From the NCBI RefSeq assembly GCF_010389155.1, contig NC_057761.1:9364501-9428500 (forward strand): a DNA stretch of 64,000 bases, written 5' to 3'. The stretch's first letter is position 1, and every line of letters starts with the position of its first letter. Source of the DNA: Erigeron canadensis. Lineage: Eukaryota; Streptophyta; Magnoliopsida; Asterales; Asteraceae. Positions 49,877-60,764 of the stretch are shown in pieces. Position numbers and translations under genes: made by a program. The notes under the pieces were generated by a model, which saw only the letters and a list, made by a program, of their open reading frames with translations, searched no databases and was not told where the DNA came from.

Positions 49877-51294
49877 ATATATAATAATAAAAATAAAAAA
49901 ACTGAAACTTTAAATTAATATCACACCATAAGTGTGTGCATGTACAAAAATAATTCAAGTGTTTAGTATAGATAAATCTACAAAAACTACTGAAAAGTAT
50001 ACAAGGTTAAAGACTTCTCAAACATGTACGTGTAACTTGTATTTTTTCTCACTATGTTGGTAAGTAGATAAATCTATACAACTATGAAAATAAATAAATA
50101 AATAAATTTACATGCACACTATATAGCCTATAGGCGTAGAGAGACAAATGTTCCATCAAATGTATATGTAGCGCTTTTACACATAAATTTTTTGTTCCTA
50201 ACTCATTACAGCAGAACACACCTTAGACGCAACTTACATATTGCGAGGACTTAAATGATTAAATGTGTTCAATACATAACACCCGCCAACGGAACAATTG
50301 CTACTCGTATTATTTATTGGAAGAACACGTCTTTATAAAAGATCTAAAAAAAAAAAAATCAAAAATATGATTTTAGTTAAAGCGACTCGTCCTAGAATAG
50401 ACGAAAGCGATCATGAAAAGTTCAACCGTACCTTATCCTTATCTAGCTGAGTAGCTGTCGTATAAATCGGATATATTGTTCAAATTTTAGAGAATCTGAC
50501 TTAGGGTAAAAAAAATTTATGCGGTTTAAAATTTTCAACCACTTTATTAATTTAATATCCACCCGTACAATGACTCAAAAAGATAATTTTTACTTAAACA
50601 ACTTGAATTGACATGTTATATTATCCATTGATTCATGTACAAAACGTGAATATTATCCACGATATTATATCAAAGTTAATTCCAACATAATTTTGAGGTT
50701 GATATCAAACTACTGCATAATTGTTAGATATGGATTGAACAATAATCGCTTTAAAAATAGACAAATGACGTTACATCTATATGTGACATATATACATGAA
50801 GACTTTTTTTTTAATTAGTTTCGATAAGGCTTGTTCTAACTTTATATCTCCCCGTTTTAAAGTAAATATCTTAATCAAAACACAATGTTTTAAAAGGTGG
50901 TTAATTAATTAAAAGATGATAATATACATGCGTTGCATGTTAAAACAATTAGTTATAATTCATATTATGTAGTCATTGGAAAAAAAATGTATCCATGAAA
51001 TTTGAAGGATGACATAACAATATATTGTATCATCAATAACGATGGATACATATGTATAATTACGTATTAAAATAGTAATGATTTTATATAAAATGTAATT
51101 ATTAATAGATAAACATAAATAGAACTAATTTAAATGCATAAAGCTTAAACAAATTGGTTATTATTATTTTATTATCATTATTTTTTATGTATCCAATAGT
51201 AACCATTAGAATTAATTTAAACTATCAGATATTTAGCATGTGTAAATGCAATGTTTTGTTAGACCACCATGTATTTAACAACTTAGAGGGATAT
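49877..51294. other. Gene-free AT-rich spacer
   Basis: No gene or repeat that I can recognise; uniformly AT-rich. Confidence 0.4.
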
Positions 51295-51302
51295 GGTAAA
51301 AC

Positions 51303-52360
51303 CAGTGTTTTCACGACCAGACCGGCCGGTTGGATCAGTTGGGTCGTGCCCTGGGAGCATCAACGGCCTGGTTAGGCTATTGGGCCGAATATGCAAAGGA
51401 CCGGGAGGCCAGGCCGGGAACTAGCGATTGAACCAGTAACCGGTAGATGGAAATTGGAAACGGCGAGATTTTGAAAGGCCATGGGATTGATGGGTGGAAA
51501 AAAGTGATATTACGAAAGATGATGAGGTGAACCAGAAAATTGAGGCGGCAGTGTTACGAGAGATAATGAACGGAATAAGGTGGTCGGAGGTTTAGTAAAT
51601 CGAGGTAGATGATGTCGGAGGTGGATGGTCTGAGCTATTAAGGCCCCTCCTTATAAGGAACGACGTCTAACCCACGTCTAACACTATTCATCAGTTTCTC
51701 TCTCTTCTAGACACACCAAGACACACCCTTCCTTATAACTCCCACTTCTAACCCACTTCTAACACTATTCATCCATTATTATATTCTTTCATTTTACCTT
51801 TTCAAAAAAAAAAGAAAATGTTTATTTTATATTTTCGCTGATGACCACAACTCGGGCCCCACACACCCACGTTCACCTGTGTTCGAATTCAGACGTCGGC
51901 ACCAGACGCCGGGCCAGACGCACCCCGTGCTAATAGCGTCGGTGGCGTCTGATGCGTCGGATTTGGCTTAGACGCACGACGATGTGCTTATAAGGACCGG
52001 TCTAAGTATGGTGTTCGTCTGTGTTGCATCGCGATGATTTCCGAATCTCAAAAAAGCAAGAGGTGCCTCATTCCCGCAACATGTAATGATATTAGTATGG
52101 TCTTTTGCTTCAATTTATCTTCTTGGAATCTTGGTGACTTCCGATCGTACGTGGGAGAGAATAGAGTTTGGGACTTCATTGTTATGTTTGAATATTGAGT
52201 CTGCATTCATTGGTATAATTAAAAAGTGAGACTTATGTGAAAGTGGTTTACAGCTCATTTGTGAATTATCATTTATAGTCCGATTCAACCGATCCAACCG
52301 ATCTAACCAGTAACCAGTTAGAAGACCGGTTCTCCATCCGGTTCGGTTTTGAAAACATTG
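51303..52360. mobile_element. hAT-type non-autonomous element, 1.06 kb
   Basis: Flanked by a perfect 8-bp duplication GGTAAAAC (51295-51302 and 52361-52368). Starts CAGTGTTTTCACGACCAGAC and ends CGGTTTTGAAAACATTG, inverted ends typical of hAT MITEs with ACCGG-rich subterminal DNA. No transposase. It contains a nested Harbinger-type MITE (51642-52002), so about 700 bases are its own. Confidence 0.88.
51642..52002. mobile_element. PIF/Harbinger-type MITE nested in the hAT element
   Basis: 361 bp flanked by TAA on both sides (51639-51641 and 52003-52005). Ends GGCCCCTCCTTATAAG and CTTATAAGGACCGGTC are inverted repeats. Its left portion (cccacttctaacactattca) matches the left portion of the 54.2-56.5 kb element, so it is probably a deletion derivative of the same family. 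Confidence 0.8.
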
Positions 52361-52431
52361 GGTAAAACCAATAAATTATTATCGTTATCAAAACGTTGAC
52401 TTTTTGACTAATTTGACTAAATCACTATTTG

Positions 52432-52434
<3 letters not shown>

Positions 52435-52479
<45 letters not shown>
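52435..52479. repeat. (AAT)n microsatellite
   Basis: About 15 uninterrupted AAT units. Confidence 0.95.
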
Positions 52480-52480
<1 letters not shown>

Positions 52481-52578
52481 TTGAATAAACAACTAAAGTT
52501 TAGGATAAATTGAACAACTGAACTAAAATCTTATGCGACAATCAACTAATAATATCGACTAAGCTTAAAAATATTATC

Positions 52579-53338
52579 TATTAGTTATATCGAGAAATGT
52601 CAAATATGTTAAAACATGACTAATACAACATATATCTATTAACTTATGCAAAAGAGAAGTTTTGATTTTAAGTTGTTTATGAGAAATGGAAAAAACATGA
52701 GATTACCTTAATTCTAATATGACTTTGAAAAAATATAAATTATATATGATAGTCAATAATAAAAATATTATATTATCATAAAGTCAAATTAAACATCAAC
52801 GTATCTACCAATAAACTAAAACAGGATTGACATGTTTTTTAAACGACACGTGGCGTAATTCTTGATCGACACGTGTCCTTTTGATTTATTTATTTTGTTA
52901 AATTAGTTTTTTTAGTTGTATATAAATTCGATTTCCTTATTATACTTAGAATTAAACTCTAACTATTAGTTATATCAAGAAATGTCAAATATGTTATAAC
53001 ATGACTAATACAACATGTATTTATTAACTTATGCAAAAGAGAAGCTTTGATTTTAAGTTGTTTATGAGAAATGGGAAAAACATGAGATTACCTTAATTCT
53101 AATATGACTTTGAAAAATTAAAAATTATCAATAAAAATATTATATTATCGTAAAGTCAAATTAAACATCAACGTATCTACCAATAAACTAAAACATGATT
53201 GACATATTCTTTAAATGACACGTGACGTAATCTTTGATCGACACATATCCTTTTAATTTATTTATTTTGTTAAATTAGTTTTTTAGTTGTATATAAATTC
53301 GATTTCCTTATTAGACTTAGAATAAACTCTAATTATTG
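52579..53338. repeat. 385-bp tandem duplication
   Basis: Copy 1 (52579-52963) and copy 2 (52964-53338) both run from tattagttatatc(g/a)agaaatg through ttatgcaaaagagaag and aacatcaacgtatctacc to attcgatttccttatta. Several point changes and small gaps make it older than the 28 kb duplication. No ORF. Confidence 0.85.
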
Positions 53339-54188
53339 GTTTATTAATACAAAAAACATTATAACTTTTAACTTTATTTGACTGATCGTTTCTCATTAAT
53401 GAATTGTCTCTTTTTGTTTCTCAATTCTCATTAATAAGTTATTAACATGAAGACTTCAATTTGAGTTTACGATCCGACATCACAAGGCTATTTGCCATCA
53501 TCCACTACACTTAGAAGTTACGAATTTGATGTATATCTTAAAATTTAAGGTAAATCCAAAACTTTAACTAAACATATTATATTTATCATTAATGTTTATT
53601 ATAATTTAGTTTCGATCATCTATTTACTTTAACCACAATTGTCTCATATATACTCACGAATATATGAGGCATATTCAAATTTCTCTATGATACAATCTAT
53701 ATAGCTACCGTATATCATACGGGTATTAGGACTAGTATATATATAAAATGCTAATGATCTATATAAATGTTTAATAAGATTAAAATTTTCTTGCTTTTTA
53801 AAAAGAAGTATACGGATATATTCAAATATTTAGATTTAAGTTTATATGAATGTCAAATCACAATTTTTATTTAAAAAAATGGTTAGATGCGTGGGGCAGA
53901 GGGCTCTTAGTACCCACTTTTCTTGATCCAGTCTTTTCTTAGCTTCGGTAGTGAATCACCTACTAAAAAAAGGGGCATGCCCGCACGCCTTATTTGAGAC
54001 TACTATACAACTTTTACGATAACTTTAGATTTATATTACGCATGATAATTTGATTAAAACTCTAGATTTGAATTATTTAATTTCATATAAATATGACTTG
54101 TTAGCCGACATGTTATTTTGTTAGGCGACTTGTAATTTTGTTTTTCTTTTGTTTTTAATTTTTATAATTATTAATTAATTATGACTAA
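53339..54188. other. Gene-free spacer with a Helitron-like 3' end
   Basis: On the plus strand a CCGTAT/ATACGG hairpin (53708-53722) is followed 9 bases later by CTAG (53732-53735) and T, the known 3' signature of Helitrons. No rolling-circle helicase is seen. Otherwise AT-rich with no gene. Confidence 0.5.
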
Positions 54189-54585
54189 GGTCTCTTCTTA
54201 TAACACCCTCTTCTTTCCTACTTCTTACCCACTTCTTTCACTATTCATCAGTTTTCTCTCTCCAAGAACACCCCCTCCTTATAATACCCACTTCTTTCCC
54301 ACTTTTTTACTATTCATTCACTATTTTATTATTTCATTTTTTTTACACAACATTTTAAAAAAAACACATTTTATTATAATTAAACACACATTACATTATT
54401 AAAAACACAATACAATAATTAAAAAGACGGTACTGGAAAAAAGCCTGAAAAACTGAAAAACAATACGATTACTCTTTAACGTCATCGTCTTTGATTGACA
54501 TTTTTCCTATTCCACGATAAGCCGTTTCATTTGCCCACCACTTGTCGTGTTCTGGGCATTTAACTTCCCACGTTGTTTTGTCTTC

Positions 54586-54924
54586 TCAGCAGTTATCATG
54601 GTACAATTCCGCCCAAGTGCATTGGTCGGTCAACGTGTGACCGGCCTTAAAGACATGGTTGATGGCCCTCTTCACACTTTTACTCTCATCCTGCAAAAGA
54701 TAAGAGTATGTCTGTTCGTGTTTCAACACCTTGCGGCCTGGTGCTTCTATTTCCTGAACGGTCTGGTCGCATTGTTGTCTCTTCTTCCTTAGGTAACCCA
54801 AGACCCCAGGAAGTTCAGTTTGAAGGAGGGTGTCCTCTTTGACATCCGCCACGATTCATGTTTTCATCTCATCTTCGGTGAGACGAGGTCGGTGAGGATT
54901 TGTCTTTGATGATGTTGAAGCCAT
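54586..54924 (-). pseudogene. Small ORF 'B' of the Harbinger-type element, one in-frame stop
   Basis: 112 codons from ATG 54924: starts MASTSSKTNPHRP, has a TGA at codon 23 (54858-54856), and then continues to a stop at 54586. A TATAAATAG box lies upstream on the minus strand (about 55016-55024). It aligns loosely with the divergent ORF at 55245: both begin MAS(S/T)S, have an acidic D-(E/Q)-(M/V) start to a helix, a KK-x-CxxxxxEI-like centre and a Y-x-YL near residue 70. No known family recognised. Confidence 0.5.
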
Positions 54925-55047
54925 TTGGAATGGTGAGTGAGTTAAGCAGATGAAACAAGTTTGTAGAATATTTTGAGTGGAATGGTGATGAAACTGGTTA
55001 AGGCTCTGGGTAGCTATTTATAGATTGAAAATGTAAGTAGCCGTTAA

Positions 55048-55147
55048 GGACTGTAAATGTAAATATTTTGAAGTGAACGTTGGAGGGACTGTAATTGTAA
55101 ATATTTCGAAGTGAACGTTGGAGGGACTGTAATTGTAAATATTTCGA
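55048..55147. repeat. 38-bp minisatellite between divergent small ORFs
   Basis: About 2.6 units of ggactgtaattgtaaatatt... with tcgaagtgaacgttggag, period 38, between the two divergent start codons. It may lie in a shared promoter. Confidence 0.85.
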
Positions 55148-55244
55148 TTTTTGAAAGTTGGAGGAGCGTCTTTGACTTCAGGCTATAAATATTGCCTCTT
55201 TACCAGATCTTTCATTTCAAAACTCAAAATTCTATACATCTGCA

Positions 55245-55577
55245 ATGGCTTCTTCATCAAATGCCCCTAACCTAAAACCACCAATGACTGTCGATCAAGT
55301 TGATGACAGTATAATGGTTGATATCCTGGACCACCAAAAGTTAAAAGAAGACCTTGTTGAAATTGGTGAAAAACTTCAAGCGAAAAAGAAATGGTGTGAA
55401 GAACAAATATATTATATACAGACGGGCTATTGTACTGAGCTTGAGTGTCAATACTTTACTTATTTGCAGGGGAAGTTTGACAAGCGTAAAAAAGCTGTGG
55501 TAGAAATTGCTTGTGCGATCATGATCTTGAATGAGTTCATCAGCTTTGGCAAAGCAGTTTATGCCCAGAAGAAATAA
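55245..55577 (+). CDS. Small intact ORF 'A' of the Harbinger-type element (110 residues, unknown)
   Basis: ATG at 55245, stop at 55575-55577. Context favours expression: a TATAAATA box at about 55183 (ggctataaatattgcc), about 60 bases before the ATG, and AATAAAC at about 55641 after the stop. The protein is highly charged and helical (KLKEDLVEIGEKLQAKKKW) with cysteines at 50, 62, 67 and 88, no signal peptide and no membrane segment. I do not recognise a domain. It is divergent from ORF B and looks like its distant paralogue. Function unknown; possibly an accessory protein of the element or a captured host fragment. Confidence 0.55.
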   Translation: MASSSNAPNLKPPMTVDQVDDSIMVDILDHQKLKEDLVEIGEKLQAKKKWCEEQIYYIQTGYCTELECQYFTYLQGKFDKRKKAVVEIACAIMILNEFISFGKAVYAQKK

Positions 55578-55782
55578 GTAGACTCTTTTAATGTTATGTT
55601 GTATGTTTTTATTTAAGCAGTTTGTAATGTTTTTAAAATTATGAATAAACTTATGTTCTTAAAGTAGACTTATTTTATTAAAATACTTAAAAACATTACA
55701 ATGAAAGTAGAAACAAAACACATAATTCAAACTAAAGCACACTTAATAAAAGTACAAAGTCTACTTCATAATCCAGAACAAT

Positions 55783-56142
55783 CTAAAACGCAACAAAGAG
55801 AAGCTGCCTGAAGACATGCTCGTATCTGAAACTCCTCCCATGCTTTTCCCGATACATCCGATATTCCTCATCATCTTCGTTCCTGGGATGTGCAATCAAC
55901 TGCATCCAAATTGTCTCAAACTCTTTGCATTCCCTCCTCATCTTGCTCCAGTGATCTTGCAGTTGTGCCTTGCTTCTTGGTCCCCAATTAGTCTACTCGT
56001 TAAACATCTCAGTAACGTCATCCCAAAACGAGACGTCGGGATTATTCATTTCAATTGTACCCGTAACAGGGTCGGGTCTCATCGTCACCCAACATCTCGA
56101 CAAGCAAAGATCTTCTTCTTGAGTCCACAAAATTCTACACAT
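55783..56142 (-). pseudogene. Myb/SANT-like ORF1 remnant of a Harbinger element, one in-frame stop
   Basis: Minus-strand frame from ATG 56142 reads MCRILWTQEEDLCLSRCWV, then FWDDVTEMFNE-stop, then RSKAQLQDHWSKMRRECKEF. W-(T/S)-x-EE-D/E-x-x-L followed by WxxV and R-(S/T)-x-x-(A/S)-L-x-x-xWxx(M/I) is the trihelix/NAM-associated Myb-like domain of plant PIF/Harbinger ORF1 proteins. One TAG interrupts it after FNE, and it stops at 55783, far shorter than intact ORF1. Confidence 0.65.
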
Positions 56143-56500
56143 TGTTCCTAATGAAATAGTTTGAGATAAATGATTTATGTAATGGGTTGAGAAAGATAAA
56201 ATGGTTTGGAAATGATTTGAAGTTGTTATTTGAAATGGTGGTATGATAGGGGTATAAATAGAAAAAGAAAAAAAAATTTTTAAAAAAATGGCATGTAGCC
56301 GTTACATTTAAAAAAAAGGTTTTGAATTTTTTTTTTTATTTGGCTCCAACGGCACAAAATGGCCCACCACCACTCCACAAACGCGCGTTCGAAAGAAGGA
56401 GAAAGGGAGAGGACGCCGACGAAGACGCGGCCGTGCTTATAACGTCCTCGCCGGGCCACGCGTCGGACGCCGGCCGACGGAGCTATTAGCACCGGCCTAA

Positions 56501-57862
56501 GATGAAGAATAATTTTTAAAAGAATGCTTAAAAGTATGAAATTACACATTAGAAAAAATCCTACATGACATTATTTCAAAATTGCCAACAAATAAAAAAA
56601 ATTACCGTCTCAAGATATTAATTTTACAAACAATTGCATTGTAGGTAGAATGGTAATTAAAGCTGATTTGCTATTTTTACAAATGAGACGCAACTCTTTA
56701 ACAGTAAATTGGATTTTTATTTGAAACACTAGCATGGAAGTGAGACGTTACTTTTTAAAAAACAGGGATATCTATTTTGAATTGAATAAAGTAATACTGT
56801 TTATATTTTAAGCTACTAACCCTCATACTTATATATTTATGAAGTTATGATATATGTTACGATAACTATATGGAATGATAAGATAAAAAGATAAAATAAG
56901 ATGAAAAAAATCAAAACAAATAAGAAAAATTTAAAAGATTTTATATTTAGTATTCACAAACTTTTCTACAATGATTTTATACATCTTTAAATGAAGATAT
57001 ATTATAGAAAAGATTCACAAAGAAGAAACATATTCTCAGAATATAAGTTACGAGTACATTTGTATTTTTCCCATATCATGGAAATAAATATTTTTGTGAT
57101 ATTAGAAAGAGAAGAGAGAATGTAAGCCACAGATATAGACTAGAAGGAGACGTGTCAAAAAGTTAGAAGGGCTAATAGAGTAAAAAAGGGACCGACCGGA
57201 TAACTTGCTACAATTTTCAAAGGGTTGGTCGGCCGTTTAGATAGCGACACGTATATGGTAGGTGAATGCGAATCTTGATTTTGCTATTAAAGATAAATAA
57301 AGAAAAAAAAATTTTAACGGGTAAATAAAGAAAAACATATACGCAAATAGTTAGCCATGTCTTAAAAACGAAAAGTTTAAGTTTAAGACTTAGGGGCTTG
57401 GCTTGAGTATACTCAGGTTCAAGTCTGAGGAGGCAGGATTTACCCTTATTAATCGTCATACCTTCGAACGATCACGACACAAAGTTCTCAAGCGAAATTC
57501 ACCTTAAAAAAAAAGAAAAAAAAGAGTAAGCTCGATCAAGTGATTAAAACCTTTTCATTTGAAAGTATAGATCTTGCTCGTTGAAATCTGATTTGACAAT
57601 ATAATTTGTCTTCATCCGATCACGTTATGCATTCTTCCTTTGCATTCTTTTTATGTCCCAAGAGCGCTATGGGAAATTAATAACCTTCCTGCTATTTTTC
57701 AAAACATCGAAAAATCTTTCAAATATTTTTTTGTGCCTACTCTTGTTTTCTCTTAAAATACTTTCTTTTTTTATCAGTCGGATCTGTAAATGTCATTGCT
57801 CAAATAGTATCTGGGTTTGTAATAATTGTCGTTTGCATAAAAACCACCATACAAATTGAAAA
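56501..57862. other. Gene-free AT-rich spacer
   Basis: No accepted gene. A GGTTCAAGTCTG box-B-like phrase (about 57416) followed by an A-rich tail (57507-57523) hints at SINE debris, but no box A at the right spacing is present. Confidence 0.4.
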
Positions 57863-58205
57863 TTAACATGTTAGAAATACATAATAACTAATAATAACTA
57901 AAAGCACGTATATTGCGAATGTTAAACCTGTGATTTCCAAATCGGATATAATTTCTTCAAGAATGACTGATGACTCAAACACGTTGATGTCGTTGTGGGA
58001 GCGACCAAAATATGAATTCCAAATCCACAAATCAGTCGATGCAACCGCCCAAAGTATTAACAACGGACACCCAATATCCCATCGTATATGCCTAGCACGA
58101 GATGCGGTAGGAGACATCTCCCATGTCCAATGCATACAATCAATAATACTAATCATGCTTTGGAAATCATGAAGCCCCTCAAGCATATCGTATATCTGCA
58201 GAAGA
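57863..58205 (-). pseudogene. PIF/Harbinger transposase (DDE) fragment
   Basis: Minus-strand text SIIDCMHWTWEMSPTASR and LLILWAVASTDLWIWNSYFG then SHNDINV matches the plant transposon protein / Harbinger nuclease pattern (I-DCMHW, ILEAVASxDLWIWHAFFG, NNDINVL), which contains the first catalytic Asp and the ND(I/L)NV motif. Only about 110 residues are present, and the rest of the domain, including the later catalytic residues, is missing. It lies 1.4 kb from the transposase-less Harbinger-type element but outside its ends. Confidence 0.75.
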
Positions 58206-59166
58206 TCATTTCAAGTTGGTTTTCATAGATATGTGAGGCCACATAATTCAATTACACCTAAAAAAATAGGAATGCTACTAATAACTAAAAATGTAACTAT
58301 AAATATAATTACAAAATACTAATAATAACTTTAAAATGTAGCAACGTAATTTCTAAATATATATAAAATGAAAAGTTTAATTTATTATTTATGGATTCTT
58401 TGATGAATTTCAACTTTTAAATAAAGTCATTAGATCAAATGATGATATCATATATCTTATTTAACTTTTTTAGATTTAATGTTATTTTATTAAATTTAAA
58501 TTATTATTATTTCCTTATTTAAGTTTGTAGAAATTAATAATTAATGTTTTTAATGATAACTATGAAAACTAACATTTTTATATTTACATCATTTTTTATC
58601 TTTAAAATTAACTTTTGATTTTTATATAACAAACCTTTATTTTTTTAATGTAATACATTTTTATTAAATTATACTTTTGTATAGGATTTTTATCATATAA
58701 TAAATAAAAATTGGTTAAAAGGATCTTTGTATAGAATTTTTATCATCTAACTTTTTTATTAAATCAATGTTTTGAAAACCAGACCGGATGTCAAACCGGC
58801 CTTCTTAATAAAGAACTAACTAAAAAACAAATATGAGTCTATAGTAAGCTATCACAATAATATATTCTCCTTTATAATAGTTATCAACCCCATTATTTTT
58901 AGAAAGTGTTAGATAATGCTTAGATACAAAAGCACTAAATTACCCTTAATAAACACCCAATATGGAAAAGGTTATTAGAAGTTACCTAATTTGCCCTTAA
59001 TGAATTAATATACACTTTTAACCCTTATCTTGCTAATTTACACTCTAAGTCCTTATCTTCTAAAATATTTCCACTATCACTTACACGGTTACACCACTCG
59101 ACACCAATTGTCGATGTCATCACCACCCATCACCGACACCAATGAACCGTCGTCGTCGTCACTGCC
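58206..59166. other. Gene-free spacer with a hAT-end scrap
   Basis: At about 58770-58800, caatgttttgaaaaccagac followed by cggatg and aaaccggcc resembles the end of the hAT element at 51303-52360. No matching second end was found. The rest is AT-rich with repeated 'ctaataataact' phrases also present near 59460-59540. Confidence 0.45.
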
Positions 59167-59192
59167 ACCGCATTGTGCAGGTACCATGCTAG
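59167..59192 (+). mobile_element. Helitron-like 3' terminus (plus strand)
   Basis: Imperfect hairpin ACCGCA-ttg-TGCaGGT followed by CTAG (59189-59192) and T. Just upstream is 'cgtcgtcgtcactgccacc', like sequence at other Helitron-like ends here. Confidence 0.45.
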
Positions 59193-60722
59193 TATATCAA
59201 AAAAATAATTGTATGAAAAATGCAGTGATATTATGCATCATTTTAACTTAGATTAATACAACATGCGATAAACTAATTGATATTAAATTGTTTAGTAATA
59301 TTAGTGTATAACTAATAAATTGCTTAGTACTAAAGAACTTCACGTGGTTAAATTCTTACTTGGTTAAATATTTGTCAATTTATGATATTATAAAAACTTA
59401 ACATGTCATTAGTTATATATGTATTTGGTGTATTACGCGGGTAATAATTTAATACTAATAATGACTAAAGTTATAACTAAAATGTAACTACCTACTACTA
59501 ATAACAATAGCCAAAAATACTAATAATAATTAGAAATGTAACTACGTATACTAATTAAAAAATTTAGATTACCAAAAACTATTTTTTTGACTGAATAACC
59601 CAATAAAAGGTAAAATGAAATATCAAAACATAAAGAAAAATCAATAATTACTACTCAACGCCGACACCGCTGCCATCATCAAGCTACCATTACCACAATC
59701 GTCGTCGCATTGCGTTATAAAGACCAACAAAAACCGACTAAAAGTAACAGTTATGTACGGATATGATCCATGGCGAAGTTGAGATAAAGAACAAGGTAAA
59801 ATGATATAAAAGTAAATTAAGTTCAGAAAGACCAAGATTTATATTACAGTTCAAGTGGGCCTGCATCTTGGTATTGATTGATAAATTGTTCATCACGTTT
59901 GGGCTGAATTAAAGCCCGGAAGCCACCTGGGCTTTTTCTTTAATTTTCTTTTGCACGTAAACAGCATTATGACACATATTTATATATTTTAAAAGCCAAG
60001 TTTGCTTTGTGAGTAAATTTTACTGTTCCTACTTATTACTCTTTTTATTCTTTATGTACAATAGTTACTGCATGATACACACTTCATTATGTACAATAGT
60101 TACTGCATGACACACACTTCATTATATTGCTGGCCACGTGTTTTTTTTGGTTGACATGTCCTATTCTATCCCTTTACAGCAAAAAACTAATAGTAACAAT
60201 CCGATATTTTCTTTTTTGTCATAACTTTCTTTTTCTTTGACTACATATATGTCTTTTTATCTTTCTCCCATTTGCACAATCTTTGGTTGTCTGTTTAAAG
60301 TTATATACACCTACGTATGTATTTCTATCCGTTCCTTTTCTTTAATATAAAACTTCGTTTATGTCAAATTACGACATGATTGACTTTTAAAGCTTCATCT
60401 TTTATGGTGTTTCTGTATTATATTTATGGATCCCTTCTATATGCTTTACTTATACAGATGATTTATTGTAGCCTTGTAAATGTAATAATTACTTTTACAT
60501 TTTATATAATTCCTTGGTTGTTTTATCTACTTGATATGATCGATATATATCAAAAGATTTCCATATACAGCTTTACCTCATCACACTTGAAATGCTTCTT
60601 ACTTTTATAGATATGATTTTCATATAAAGGTATTTGATGGTTAGTCTTCAATGTTATAGATTATAGAACGACCATAAAACATAGATTCGCTTAATTTCTA
60701 AGCAGATTTTGTTCTTTACCTC
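59193..60722. other. Gene-free spacer with a 36-bp tandem duplication
   Basis: tgtacaatagttactgcatga and cacacacttcattat occur twice in a row at 60056-60127 (period about 36). Short frames here have no family features. Confidence 0.5.
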
Positions 60723-60754
60723 TTACGCCGCCGCGGAGCGCGTAACAATACTAG
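60723..60754 (+). mobile_element. Helitron-like 3' terminus (plus strand)
   Basis: TTACGC/GCGTAA hairpin (60723-60745) followed by caata and CTAG (60751-60754), then T. Canonical layout for a Helitron 3' end; no helicase seen. Confidence 0.55.
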
Positions 60755-60764
60755 TAATTATATA

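Larger units (their letters stand above)
54189..56497. mobile_element. PIF/Harbinger-type element, 2.3 kb, carrying three small ORFs
   Basis: TAA on both sides (54186-54188 and 56498-56500). Ends GGTCTCTTCTTATAACACC and GGAGCTATTAGCACCGGCC are inverted repeats and resemble those of the MITE at 51642. Contents: a minus-strand small ORF broken by one stop (54924-54586), a 38-bp minisatellite (55048-55147), an intact plus-strand small ORF (55245-55577) and a minus-strand Myb/SANT-like ORF broken by one stop (56142-55783). Harbinger elements normally carry a Myb-like ORF1 and a DDE transposase; the transposase is missing here. The two small ORFs are not part of the usual Harbinger set. Confidence 0.75.

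Noticed and set aside
55816..56151. Plus-strand frame over the Harbinger ORF1 remnant
   Set aside because: The minus strand carries the Myb/SANT-like text; the plus frame is its shadow.
57360..57523. Possible SINE with box B and A-rich tail
   Set aside because: Box B is good but no box A lies at the required distance; kept only as a remark.
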